Part shown: positions 16,517 through 24,868 of the stretch, piece by piece
Layout: each line of letters begins with the position of its first letter
Numbering within the stretch: position 1 is the stretch's first letter
DNA from: Devosia aquimaris
Lineage (GTDB): Bacteria; Pseudomonadota; Alphaproteobacteria; Rhizobiales; Devosiaceae
Direction of reading: 5' to 3'
Assembly: GCF_020169335.1 (NCBI RefSeq)
Contig: NZ_JAIEZN010000001.1
Location: forward strand, 513,426-577,425
Length of the DNA: 64,000 nucleotides
Position numbers and translations under genes: made by a program
Notes under the pieces: model-generated
The model's database searches: none
Seen by the model: only the letters and a program-made list of their open reading frames with translations
Told to the model about the DNA's origin: nothing

Positions 16517-19036
16517 ATGTCCGTTCCCGCCACCTATTCGGCCCTCGATCTGGCCGGCACCTTTGCGCTGACCTCGCCGACGGTCGCCATTGCCGCGCCG
16601 ATCACCCTGCCGGGCGATGTCCACACCGCCCTTCTGGCCGGTGGGCACATTCCCGACCCCTATTACGGCGAGAACGAAAAGACCGTCATGTGGGTCAACG
16701 AGACGGCCTGGTCGGTGGAGCGCCGCTTTGACGCCAGCGCCGCCGATATCGATGGCTACCTGACGCTGACACTGGCCGAGGTGGATTGCATCGCCACCAT
16801 CTCGCTCAATGGCGAGGTTGTTGCCGAGACGCAGAACAGCTTCCTGCGCAACGACATCGACGTTACCGGCAAGGTGCGTGAGGGCGAGAATACGCTGCGT
16901 ATCGATTTTGCCATTGCGCCAGATGTCGCCCAGGCCCGCTCGGACGCCCATCCCTTCCCGATCCCCTTCACCAAGAATTACCAGACCAACGGCCTCAAGG
17001 GCGTTCCGATGAACTTCATCCGCAAGGCGGCCTGCCATGCCGGATGGGATTGGGGCATCTGCATCATGCCCATCGGCGTCTATGGCACCATGAGCCTGCG
17101 CAAGTCGCGCCTGGCCCGCCAGGAGAGCGTCCAGGTCGATCAGGCCCATGGCAGCAATTCGGTGGAACTCTCGATAAAGACTCGACTTTTCGCCTTCGCT
17201 CATGGTGAGGTTGAGCTCGAGCATTCGATCGATGGCCAGACGATCACAGACAAGGTCGTGGTCCACAAGGGCGAGAACGTCTTCACTCACAACGTGACCA
17301 TTCACAATCCCAAGCTGTGGTGGCCGGCCGGGCAGGGTGCGCAGCCGCTCTATGAACTGGTGACCAATCTGGAGGGTGAAAAGACCACCCGCAAAATCGG
17401 TCTGCGCAAGCTCGACTGGGTGGTGGAGAAAGACGAGATCGACCACACCTTCAAGTGCCGCGTGAATGGCCGTGACGTCACCATGATGGGGGCCAACTGG
17501 ATTCCGGCCGACGCTATTCCCAGCCGCATTACCCCAGCAGTCATCCGCGACCTGCTCGACAGCGCCAAAGCCGCCAACATGAACATGCTGCGCATCTGGG
17601 GCGGCGGCCAGTATGAGCCGGACTATTTCTACGAACTGTGCGACGAACTTGGCATCCTGATCTGGCACGACTTCATGTTCGCCTGCATGAGCTATCCGTC
17701 TGACCGGCCGTTCCTCGACAATGTGCGCACCGAGATTACCCAGCAGGTGCGCCGCCTCAGCCACCATGCCTGCATTGCCCTGTGGTGCGGCGACAATGAA
17801 GTCATCGGCTCGCTCCACTGGTATCCCGAGACCAAGGCCGCGCCCGAGCGCTATGTCGCCAATTACGACCGGCTCAACTCCATGCTTGGCAATATCGTCG
17901 AGGATGAAGACCCCGCCCGGCGCTTCTGGCCCTCGTCGCCATCCATGGGCTATCTCGACTTCTCCGACGGCTGGCACGCCGACACCCGCGGCGACACCCA
18001 CTATTGGGACGTCTGGCACTCCGCCAAGTCCTTCGAGGCCTATCGTACGGTCAATCCGCGCTTTGCCTCCGAGTTCGGCTTCCAGTCCTTCACCTCGATG
18101 AATGTCATCGAGACCTTCGCCGAACCAAAGGACCGCAATCCCTCCTCGCCGGTAATGGAAAATCACCAGCGCAACGATGGCGGCAATGCCCGCATCCTCG
18201 AGACCATGACGCGCTATTTCCGCTTCCCGCGGGACTTCGACCAGATGGTGTTCCTCAGCCAGATCCAGCAGGGCCTGGCCATCAAGACCGCCATCGAATA
18301 CTGGCGCTCCACCAAGCCGCGCTGCATGGGCACGCTCTATTGGCAGATCAACGACATCTGGCCGGTGGCAAGCTGGTCGAGCCTCGACTACGGCGGGCAG
18401 TGGAAGCTGCTGCAATATATGGCCAAACGCTTCTTCCTGCCGGTCAACGTCGTGGCCGTGCCGGTGCACGACAGCGTGGTGACCAACTCACGTGGCAAGC
18501 CGGTTGAGAATGCGCCGCCGAGCCGCATCCTGCTGCGCGCCATCAACGATACCGGTGCTCCGCTGTCGATTTCCCTCGAAGTGCTGGCCGTCAAGGTCGC
18601 CGGTGGCCAGCGCGTGCTGTTCAGCGGCAATACGGCCATCTCTTCTGACGCGGCGATCGAAGTCACGTCGGTGCCCTTTGCCGATCTGGCCGCCGACGAG
18701 TTCCTGTTCTTCTCCTGGCGCGATGCCCAGGGCAAGCTGCTGGGCGAGAACGACTTCTTCCCCAAGCCCTACAAGGCCTATGAACTGGTGCAACCCAAGG
18801 TGCGCGCCGGCTGGTCCGAAGTCGACGGCCAATTGGTGCTGAGCCTGACGAGCGACCAGCCCGCGCTCTTTGTCACCGCCACGGTGGATGTGCCCGGCTA
18901 TTTCTCCGACAATGCCGTGACCTTGCTGCCGGGGCGCACCACCGACCTCACCTTCACTCCGCGCCACGGGGCCACGCCTTCGGCCGCCGAACTGGTGCAG
19001 TCGCTGCGTGTGCGCAATCTCAGCGAGACCTTCTAG
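16517..19036 (+). CDS. Glycoside hydrolase family 2 protein, beta-mannosidase
   Basis: An 839-aa enzyme releasing terminal beta-mannose from manno-oligosaccharides. It has an N-terminal sugar-binding domain (G-D-V-H-T-A-L-L), an R-K-A-x-C-H-x-G-W-D-W-G segment, a central immunoglobulin-like domain and a TIM barrel with acid/base Glu428 in C-G-D-N-E-V and nucleophile Glu519 in A-S-E-F-G-F-Q-S. These are the beta-mannosidase forms of the GH2 motifs, not beta-galactosidase or glucuronidase forms. No signal peptide is visible, so it should act in the cytoplasm on imported oligosaccharides. The frame is open to 16283, but the family-like start M-S-V-P at 16517 has GGAG about ten bases upstream. 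A LacI-type palindrome upstream suggests sugar-responsive control; no importer is adjacent. Confidence 0.92.
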   Translation: MSVPATYSALDLAGTFALTSPTVAIAAPITLPGDVHTALLAGGHIPDPYYGENEKTVMWVNETAWSVERRFDASAADIDGYLTLTLAEVDCIATISLNGEVVAETQNSFLRNDIDVTGKVREGENTLRIDFAIAPDVAQARSDAHPFPIPFTKNYQTNGLKGVPMNFIRKAACHAGWDWGICIMPIGVYGTMSLRKSRLARQESVQVDQAHGSNSVELSIKTRLFAFAHGEVELEHSIDGQTITDKVVVHKGENVFTHNVTIHNPKLWWPAGQGAQPLYELVTNLEGEKTTRKIGLRKLDWVVEKDEIDHTFKCRVNGRDVTMMGANWIPADAIPSRITPAVIRDLLDSAKAANMNMLRIWGGGQYEPDYFYELCDELGILIWHDFMFACMSYPSDRPFLDNVRTEITQQVRRLSHHACIALWCGDNEVIGSLHWYPETKAAPERYVANYDRLNSMLGNIVEDEDPARRFWPSSPSMGYLDFSDGWHADTRGDTHYWDVWHSAKSFEAYRTVNPRFASEFGFQSFTSMNVIETFAEPKDRNPSSPVMENHQRNDGGNARILETMTRYFRFPRDFDQMVFLSQIQQGLAIKTAIEYWRSTKPRCMGTLYWQINDIWPVASWSSLDYGGQWKLLQYMAKRFFLPVNVVAVPVHDSVVTNSRGKPVENAPPSRILLRAINDTGAPLSISLEVLAVKVAGGQRVLFSGNTAISSDAAIEVTSVPFADLAADEFLFFSWRDAQGKLLGENDFFPKPYKAYELVQPKVRAGWSEVDGQLVLSLTSDQPALFVTATVDVPGYFSDNAVTLLPGRTTDLTFTPRHGATPSAAELVQSLRVRNLSETF

Positions 19037-19051
19037 CGGCCTGCCATGTTA

Positions 19052-19086
19052 CCCATCCACCGTCCCTGCGGGGGGCGGTGGATGGG
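19052..19086 (+). terminator. Hairpin after the beta-mannosidase gene
   Basis: Perfect 11-bp arms (19052-19062 and 19076-19086), with inner bases that can extend the stem, 15 bases after the stop. No T-tract. The rest of the gap to 19241 holds a TTGACA at 19170-19175 that could be a -35 box for the next operon, without a good -10 that I can defend. Confidence 0.5.
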
Positions 19087-19241
19087 GCAGAGCGGGGCAG
19101 AGTTCCGTTCGGCCGGAAGGACTTCGGTGCAATTGAGCGGCTTCCATACAAGATTTTGGCTGCCCGTCATTGACAGTCGGGTCGCGATCTTACAACGCTG
19201 AGAAACTGCGCAGCGCCTGCCTGACTTCCTCCGGATACACC

Positions 19242-20156
19242 ATGTCGACCATCATCGCGCCCATCGAGGAGCGCCGTCTCCTGGGCATCGGGCTCGTGCT
19301 CGGCGCATACTTCCTGTTCGTGTGCCTGGATTCATCGGCCAAGTGGCTGGGCCTTGTCGGCATACCGGCGCTGCAGATCATGTTCGTGCGCTATGCCGTC
19401 CACCTGGGTCTGGCCGCCGCGATCAACATGCCGCGTCAGGGCCTTGGCCTGCTGCGCACCAATAGTCTCAAGCTCGAAATGCTGCGCGCCACCGCGTTGA
19501 TCGGCGCCACGTTGTGCAACTTTACGGCCGTGCGCTACCTGCCGCTGACGGTGACCGGCGCGATTGGCTTCACCGTGCCGCTGATCGTCACCGCGCTCTC
19601 GGTGTTCTTCCTGCGCGAGCAGGTCGGCTGGCGGCGCTGGACGGCCATTGCCGTCGGTTTCGTCGGCGTGCTCATCATTGTCCGCCCGGGCACCGAAGTG
19701 TTCCATCCCGCCACGCTGCTCTCACTGGGCGGGGCGGTGTCCTATGCCAGCTATGCCATGCTGACCCGGCGCCTCGCCGGGGTGGATTCCGCGGGAACCC
19801 AGCAGTTCTATGGCGCGGCGTTCCCCACGCTTGTGCTGGCGCCATTTGCGCTGGCCAGCTGGACCTGGCCGACAAATCCGGTCGACTGGACCGTCATGGC
19901 CATGATCGGCATCGTCGGCTTTTCCGGACACCAATTGCTGACAGTCGCCCATCGCTTTGCCCCTGCTTCGGCTTTGGCGCCCTTTGCCTATGTGCAGATC
20001 CTGTTCTTCATTGCCTCAAGCTGGCTGGTCTTCAACCAGCCGCCCGACATCTGGCTCTACCTGGGCGCGCCTATTGTGGTCGCCAGCGGCTTCTACATCT
20101 GGCTGCGCGAACGGGCCCTGTCGCGGCCCGTGTCGCCCATGACGGAAGAACGCTGA
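19242..20156 (+). CDS. DMT-superfamily (EamA) transporter, first of a tandem pair
   Basis: A 304-aa integral membrane protein with about ten hydrophobic helices in two EamA repeats. Each repeat ends with the family-type pattern around L-P-L-T-V-T-G-A-I-G-F-T-V-P-L and L-A-P-F-A-Y-V-Q-I-L. EamA proteins move metabolites such as amino acids or nucleotide-derived compounds across the inner membrane; the substrate here is unknown. The frame is open to 19170, but M-S-T-I-I-A-P-I-E at 19242 fits family length. The stop overlaps the next start as TGATG, so the two paralogues are translationally coupled. Confidence 0.88.
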   Translation: MSTIIAPIEERRLLGIGLVLGAYFLFVCLDSSAKWLGLVGIPALQIMFVRYAVHLGLAAAINMPRQGLGLLRTNSLKLEMLRATALIGATLCNFTAVRYLPLTVTGAIGFTVPLIVTALSVFFLREQVGWRRWTAIAVGFVGVLIIVRPGTEVFHPATLLSLGGAVSYASYAMLTRRLAGVDSAGTQQFYGAAFPTLVLAPFALASWTWPTNPVDWTVMAMIGIVGFSGHQLLTVAHRFAPASALAPFAYVQILFFIASSWLVFNQPPDIWLYLGAPIVVASGFYIWLRERALSRPVSPMTEER

Positions 20157-21076
20157 TGGCCGCCCGCGTCGCCGCAATCGAGCACAACGCCAACCGGGCC
20201 ATCCTGATCCTGCTGTTGGCCCAGTCCATCCTGATCTTTCTCGACGTCTCGGCCAAATGGCTCTCGGTCAGCGGCATGCCCACCACCGAGATCATGTTCG
20301 CCCGCTATGGCATCCATGTCGGCCTGCTGCTGATGCTGGTCCTGCCCATGCGCGGGTGGGACCTGTTCCGCACAGGCAACTGGAAGCTGGAAGTGGCGCG
20401 CGGCCTTTGCCTGCTTGGCTCGACCGGCGGCAATTTCCTGGCCATGCGCTATCTGCCGCTGACGGTCACCGGCGCTCTGCTCTTCACCTCGCCCATCATG
20501 GTCTGTGCGCTCTCGGGGCCGTTGTTAGGTGAGCACGTCGGCTGGCGCCGTTGGCTGGCCATTGGCGCAGGTTTCATCGGCACACTGGTGATCATTCGTC
20601 CGGGCACCGAGGCTTTCCATCCCGCAGCACTGCTCAGCCTGTTCGCCGCTTTTGCCGGGGCGCTGTTCGGCATTGCCACCCGTAAGCTCGCGGGCGTCGA
20701 TAGCGCCATGACCCAGCAATTCTATGCCGGCGGCATTGCCCTGGTGGCGGTGACGCCCTTTGCCTTCACCGACTGGACCTGGCCCAGCCAGCCCATCTCC
20801 TGGATTGCGTTTTTCACGCTGGGCACCGCAGGGGTCCTAGGCCATCTGTTGATTTCGGTAGCCCACCGCTTTGCCACGCCGGCAACGCTGGCTCCGTTCA
20901 ACTATCTTCAGCTGCTTTATCTGGCGATAGCCAGCTGGCTGATCTTCAACCAGCCGCCCGATCGCTGGTTCTTCCTGGGCGCCACCATCATCATCGGCAG
21001 TGGGCTCTACATCTGGCTGCGCGAGCGCAACCTGCATCGCCGCCGGACCTCTGTCGATGAGCTGCCCGACCGCTGA
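20156..21076 (+). CDS. DMT-superfamily (EamA) transporter, second of the tandem pair
   Basis: A 306-aa paralogue of the preceding gene, with ten predicted helices and parallel motifs (L-P-L-T-V-T-G-A-L-L-F-T-S-P, then L-A-P-F-N-Y-L-Q-L-L). The ATG at 20156 shares one base with the upstream stop. Shared segments such as A-G-V-D-S-A-x-T-Q-Q-F-Y and F-N-Q-P-P-D show tandem duplication. Members of this family can act as monomers or homodimers; the coupling makes a heterodimer possible but unproven. Substrate unknown. Confidence 0.88.
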   Translation: MAARVAAIEHNANRAILILLLAQSILIFLDVSAKWLSVSGMPTTEIMFARYGIHVGLLLMLVLPMRGWDLFRTGNWKLEVARGLCLLGSTGGNFLAMRYLPLTVTGALLFTSPIMVCALSGPLLGEHVGWRRWLAIGAGFIGTLVIIRPGTEAFHPAALLSLFAAFAGALFGIATRKLAGVDSAMTQQFYAGGIALVAVTPFAFTDWTWPSQPISWIAFFTLGTAGVLGHLLISVAHRFATPATLAPFNYLQLLYLAIASWLIFNQPPDRWFFLGATIIIGSGLYIWLRERNLHRRRTSVDELPDR

Positions 21077-21094
21077 GCGTCGACGGAAGCAAGG

Positions 21095-21128
21095 AAAAGG
21101 GGCGGATGCCAGTCCCGGCATCCGCCCC
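21095..21128 (-). terminator. Intrinsic terminator of the small secreted-protein gene
   Basis: Perfect 12-bp stem (21099-21110 with 21117-21128), 6-base loop, followed on the minus strand by TTTTCCTT. It lies 24 bases beyond the stop of the gene at 21152-21487 and also sits just after the convergent transporter gene. Confidence 0.8.
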
Positions 21129-21151
21129 ATCATCCGGCCGAAAGGTCGGCG

Positions 21152-21487
21152 TTATTCGGTAATGTTGAAGTCGGTCAGTTCGCAGACATTGTTGTCAGGC
21201 GAAATGACTTCGGTGCCGTCGTCGAACACAGCCTTGAAGTCGAACTTGCAGTAGCCCGAACCGTCATCAATGTTGATCGTTGCGGTTTCGCCGGCGCCGA
21301 CCACCTGGTCACCCAGGATGTCTTCCTGCCAGTCATTGGTGCCCGTGTTGGAGGCGTAGAATTCGGTCATGACCGAACCCGTCAAATTGTTGACACTGAC
21401 CGTGCGGTCCAGTGCCGATGCGGAGCCGGCCACCGAGAACAGGGCAAGTGCCGAAATTGTAACGACGCCCAAGAAATTCGACTTCAT
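21152..21487 (-). CDS. Small secreted protein of unknown function
   Basis: A 111-aa protein with a clear Sec signal peptide (K-S-N at the N-terminus, hydrophobic core, likely cleavage after A-S-A). The mature part of about 86 residues is acidic and beta-rich, starting L-D-R-T-V-S-V-N-N-L-T-G. It has two cysteines (G-Y-C-K-F-D-F-K-A and N-N-V-C-E-L-T-D-F) that could form a disulfide. Similar short V-N-N-x-T-G periplasmic proteins with a D-D-G-x-E segment occur in alphaproteobacteria, but I know of no assigned function. It has its own terminator and stands alone between convergent and tandem neighbours. Its GC looks a little lower than that of the surrounding genes. Confidence 0.82.
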   Translation of the reverse strand: MKSNFLGVVTISALALFSVAGSASALDRTVSVNNLTGSVMTEFYASNTGTNDWQEDILGDQVVGAGETATINIDDGSGYCKFDFKAVFDDGTEVISPDNNVCELTDFNITE

Positions 21488-21636
21488 AGTTTCCTCGCTT
21501 CACTGCCATTTGGCAGGCAGGTGAAGCGTTATCGGGTTCCTCGATGCGATTCGAGCAAATTGCATCAAAGCAGCGGCAGAATTCGCGCTTTTATTCAGAT
21601 GGTTAGCGACGTTCGATGCAGCGTGCTCAGGTGCAG

Positions 21637-23004
21637 CTAGTCTTGCGACAGCCGGCCCCTCCAGCGCGCAGCATAGGCACCGAACCCGGGGTGCTGCAGC
21701 GCCGCTATGACTGTGCCACCCGCCGCGCCTGCCGCCCCGCCAAACAGCATGCTGGCGCCCAGGCTGGTGCCGGTCGCATCGCCCGATGCCTGCACCGGCA
21801 CCCCGGTGAGTTCGGCCAGCGCCGCGGCGAACAGGGCATTGCGCGCCAGCGGCCCCTCGATGATGATCTGCCGGCCCAGGCCACAGAGGTCGAGGCACGT
21901 CCGGGTCACCAGCGCCAGATAAAGCGATACGGCGGCGGTCCGCTGCCCAGGGCTGAGCGTGGCGGGATCGACTGTCCAGCGGCCAGTCGCGTCAGGGTAG
22001 GGGCCCACGCCCGGGGTAAAGCTGGGCAGCGCCTGGACATCACCTGATATCACGGCATCGATGTCGGCTTCGGTCGGCACCACCGCGCCGGGTGCCAGCA
22101 GGTCGAACTCGCGCCCGGCCATGAAGCGCGCCGTTGGCACGGCGCGGCCATAGGCATCCACATTGGCGAGGCTATCGCGCGTCGCGTCGAGTTGGCGGGT
22201 GTCGCCGCCCACGGTCATGGCGATGGCCCAGGTGCCGGTCGACAGGATCGTGAAGGGCTCCTCATGCGTGCCCAGATGCGGCAGCAGCGAGGCATTGGAA
22301 TCGTGGATGCCGCAGGTGACAGGGGTAGTGGCTGCCAGCCCCGTCGCTGCCGCCACCGCGCGGGTGATCGGCCCCAGCACAGAGGCCGCCGGCCGCACCG
22401 GTGGAAACAGACTGGTCCAGCCTTCACGGGCAACCAGGCTGGAGAAGTTGCCTTTGGCCGGCGCCCACAGGTCGGTGTGGCAGCCCAGCGACGTCACTTC
22501 GCTTGCCAGCACACCGGTGAGCCGCCAGGCCCAATATTGCGGATAGGTCAGGATCGCGGTGACCTTGGCGAAGGGCTCGGCCTGCGTCCGGCTCTGCCAG
22601 AAAATCTGCGCGCCCAGGTTGAGCCCATTGGGCAGGCGCGGCGACAGGCTCTCGGCAAAGTCCGGGCGCGCTGCACCGTAGTCCGCCGCTGTTTCGTCCG
22701 GCCCAGCAAACTCGTAATCCAGCACTGGCATGGCCAATTGCTCGCCGGCCATCAGCGCCGCGGTTGCGCCATGGGTGGTTATGGAAATGCCGTCCACTCC
22801 ATGCGCCTTCTGCAGCGTCCCCAGGCTGTCCGTGATAAAGCCCCACAGCCGTTCGACGTCAGCATGGGGGTACGGCCCGTCCCGACGCACGCTATTGGGC
22901 GTGCTGTGCGCGGCAATCTGCTGGCGCGACGCGGCGTCGATCAGCACCACCTTGGCATTGGTCTTGCCGATGTCGATGACGGCGATGGAACGGGGCTGGG
23001 ACAT
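21637..23004 (-). CDS. FGGY-family carbohydrate kinase
   Basis: A 455-aa sugar kinase of the FGGY/ribulokinase fold. It has the N-terminal phosphate loop D-I-G-K-T-N-A-K, T-T-H-G-A-T-A, the catalytic-base region C-G-I-H-D-S-N-A-S, and a second phosphate loop T-I-L-S-T-G-T-W-A-I-A. The G-K-T-N and S-T-G-T-W forms are closest to L-fuculokinase/rhamnulokinase-like members, so a deoxy-ketose substrate is plausible but not established. ATG 23004 is preceded by GGTGAG; in-frame GTG codons at 23010 and 23013 are alternatives. No isomerase, aldolase or transporter for such a sugar is adjacent. It is divergent from dusA. Confidence 0.85.
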   Translation of the reverse strand: MSQPRSIAVIDIGKTNAKVVLIDAASRQQIAAHSTPNSVRRDGPYPHADVERLWGFITDSLGTLQKAHGVDGISITTHGATAALMAGEQLAMPVLDYEFAGPDETAADYGAARPDFAESLSPRLPNGLNLGAQIFWQSRTQAEPFAKVTAILTYPQYWAWRLTGVLASEVTSLGCHTDLWAPAKGNFSSLVAREGWTSLFPPVRPAASVLGPITRAVAAATGLAATTPVTCGIHDSNASLLPHLGTHEEPFTILSTGTWAIAMTVGGDTRQLDATRDSLANVDAYGRAVPTARFMAGREFDLLAPGAVVPTEADIDAVISGDVQALPSFTPGVGPYPDATGRWTVDPATLSPGQRTAAVSLYLALVTRTCLDLCGLGRQIIIEGPLARNALFAAALAELTGVPVQASGDATGTSLGASMLFGGAAGAAGGTVIAALQHPGFGAYAARWRGRLSQD

Positions 23005-23149
23005 GCTCACCACGGCTCAAGATTGCTCGTCTGCCGCCATAGCGGATATCGTTCTACAGCGCCATCACTAACATGTTAGCGTTTGGTGCAAATGCGCCTT
23101 GCGCCAGCCTTCTGGCCAATCTGCCCGATTTGCGCTATTGCCCGCCGCC

Positions 23150-24160
23150 ATGAACCCGCCCGCCACCACACTCGCCCGCGCCCGCCGCTTTTCCGTGGCG
23201 CCGATGATGGATTGGACCGACCGCCACTGTCGGTTCCTCCATCGTCTGCTGACGCGCGAAAGCCTGCTGTTTACCGAAATGGTCACCAGCGCTGCCATTG
23301 TGCATGGCGACGCCGAGCGGCATTTGCGTTTCGATTCCGTCGAGCAGCCCGTGGCGTTGCAGCTGGGCGGTTCCGATCCCACCGAACTGGCGGCCGCCAC
23401 GCGCCTCGCCCATGCGGCTGGCTATGCTGAAATCAACCTCAACGTCGGCTGCCCCTCCGACCGCGTCCAGTCCGGCCGCTTCGGCGCCTGCCTGATGGCC
23501 GAGCCCGACCTGGTGGCCGACTGCGTCCGGGCCATGCGTGACGCCACCGACCGGCCCGTCACCGTCAAGTGCCGCATCGGTATCGACGACCAGGACACCG
23601 AGGAAAGCCTCGATCGCTTTGCCGATACCATGGTCGCCGCCGGCGTCGACGCGCTCTATGTCCATGCCCGCAAGGCCTGGCTCAAGGGCCTCAGCCCCAA
23701 GGAAAACCGCACCATTCCGCCGCTCGACTATGATCGGGTGCATCGCCTGCGCGCGCGCCTAGCCCCGCTGCAGGTCATGATCAATGGCGGCATCGAAACG
23801 CTGGACGCTGCCGAGGCCGAGCTGGCGCACACCGATGGTGTCATGCTGGGCCGCGCCGCCTATCACAATCCCATGCTGCTGGCGGACGTCGATCGCCGCA
23901 TCTTCGGCGCGACCACCGAGCCCGTGTCGCTGGCGCAGGTGATGACCGCCATGGCTGCCTATGCCGATCGCGAGGCCGCCGCCGGCACGCGCATCAACAA
24001 TATCGCCCGCCATATGCTGGGCCTGGCCAATGGCCTGCCCGGTGCCCGTCAGTTCCGCCAGATCCTGAGCGTGGAGGCCTGTCGTCCGGGCGCTGATTCC
24101 CGTGTCATGCAACAGGCGCTCGATGCGGTCAGCCGGCCCCGGCTGGCAGCAGCCGGCTAG
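23150..24160 (+). CDS. dusA: tRNA-dihydrouridine synthase A
   Basis: A 336-aa FMN enzyme that reduces U20/U20a in tRNA D-loops. It starts with the Dus FMN-binding form F-S-V-A-P-M-M-D-W-T-D-R-H-C-R and has N-L-N-V-G-C-P-S-D-R-V-Q, typical of DusA, followed by catalytic Cys114 in F-G-A-C-L-M. The later V-K-C-R-I-G-I-D and N-G-G-I-E segments are also present. The frame is open to 23099, but M-N-P-P-A at 23150 fits the family. Its stop overlaps the stop of the convergent deaminase gene (shared CTAG). Confidence 0.95.
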   Translation: MNPPATTLARARRFSVAPMMDWTDRHCRFLHRLLTRESLLFTEMVTSAAIVHGDAERHLRFDSVEQPVALQLGGSDPTELAAATRLAHAAGYAEINLNVGCPSDRVQSGRFGACLMAEPDLVADCVRAMRDATDRPVTVKCRIGIDDQDTEESLDRFADTMVAAGVDALYVHARKAWLKGLSPKENRTIPPLDYDRVHRLRARLAPLQVMINGGIETLDAAEAELAHTDGVMLGRAAYHNPMLLADVDRRIFGATTEPVSLAQVMTAMAAYADREAAAGTRINNIARHMLGLANGLPGARQFRQILSVEACRPGADSRVMQQALDAVSRPRLAAAG

Positions 24161-24648
24161 CCACGACTGGCCCAGTAGTCGGCCTGCAGCTGCGTGGCCT
24201 CGTCCTCGAGCAGTGGTCCCACCACTTCGGTAGGGCGCTGCCCGGCGGCAAACACCACGGCACAGGGCAGGTCCAGCGTCGGGTTCTCGGGATTGTTGCC
24301 CGTCATCGCCTTGAGGCCGCGCTCGGTCTGGCCGAACACCACCCGGCCGATGCCGGCCCAATAGATGGCCCCGGCACACATGGCGCAGGGTTCGGCAGAG
24401 CTATAGAGCGTCGCCCCAGCGAGCACGTCGAGACTGAACGCCTTGCCCGCCCGCGTCGCCAGCAGCTTTTCGGCATGCGCGGTTCGGTCATGTCCTTCGG
24501 CGGAGAAACCGTTGCCCTGTTCCATCAGGATGGTGCCGTCCCGATCCGCGAGAATGGCGCCAAAGGGATGATCGCCCTGAGCTCGCGATCGCTCTGCCAC
24601 GGCAAAGGCCTGGCGCAACAGGGTTTCGTCGTTGGCACGCTTGGGCAT
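24157..24648 (-). CDS. Nucleoside/guanine deaminase-like zinc enzyme
   Basis: A 163-aa CMP/dCMP-deaminase-fold protein. The zinc site is visible as T-A-H-A-E (His ligand and catalytic Glu) and P-C-A-M-C (two Cys ligands). An N-terminal H-P-F-G-A-I-L-A-D and the F-G-x-T-E-R-G-L-K-A segment resemble GuaD-like guanine deaminases and generic nucleoside deaminases more than tRNA-specific TadA; TadA normally has H-A-E-x-x-A-I, while here the segment is H-A-E-K-L-L. The substrate is therefore uncertain. M-P-K-R-A at 24648 was chosen over the ORF end at 24762 on family length. Convergent with dusA, sharing CTAG. Confidence 0.85.
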   Translation of the reverse strand: MPKRANDETLLRQAFAVAERSRAQGDHPFGAILADRDGTILMEQGNGFSAEGHDRTAHAEKLLATRAGKAFSLDVLAGATLYSSAEPCAMCAGAIYWAGIGRVVFGQTERGLKAMTGNNPENPTLDLPCAVVFAAGQRPTEVVGPLLEDEATQLQADYWASRG

Positions 24649-24751
24649 GGCAAGTGTCCTGGTTGACCTGAGCGCCCAGCCTAGCCCGACGTCACGGCCT
24701 TGAGAAGCGCCCGGCAGGTGCGTGAGCGCAGTTCGTATCACGCCAGAAATA

Positions 24752-24780
24752 TTTCGTTTCAAGCGCGTATTGTTTCGTTT
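24752..24780 (+). repeat. Two TTTCGTTT direct repeats, 21 bases apart
   Basis: TTTCGTTT occurs at 24752-24759 and 24773-24780, exactly two helical turns apart, in the 220-base divergent region before the membrane-fused hydrolase (start 24869). Same-face spacing is common for regulator sites, but the AT-rich patch could also be part of a promoter. No binding protein is suggested. Confidence 0.35.
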
Positions 24781-24868
24781 TTAAGTCTGCTACAGATGGC
24801 GCACTGGCTGAACAGACCTGCCATCAAGTGCGGGCGTTGGCTGGAGGCTTTTAGGGGAGCTCACGATC

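Noticed and set aside
16457-18469. 670-aa open frame on the minus strand
   Set aside because: Antisense to the beta-mannosidase gene, whose catalytic residues are intact on the plus strand.
19170-19241. Upstream extension of the first EamA transporter
   Set aside because: The extra 24 residues do not look like family sequence and the region fits a promoter (TTGACA at 19170).
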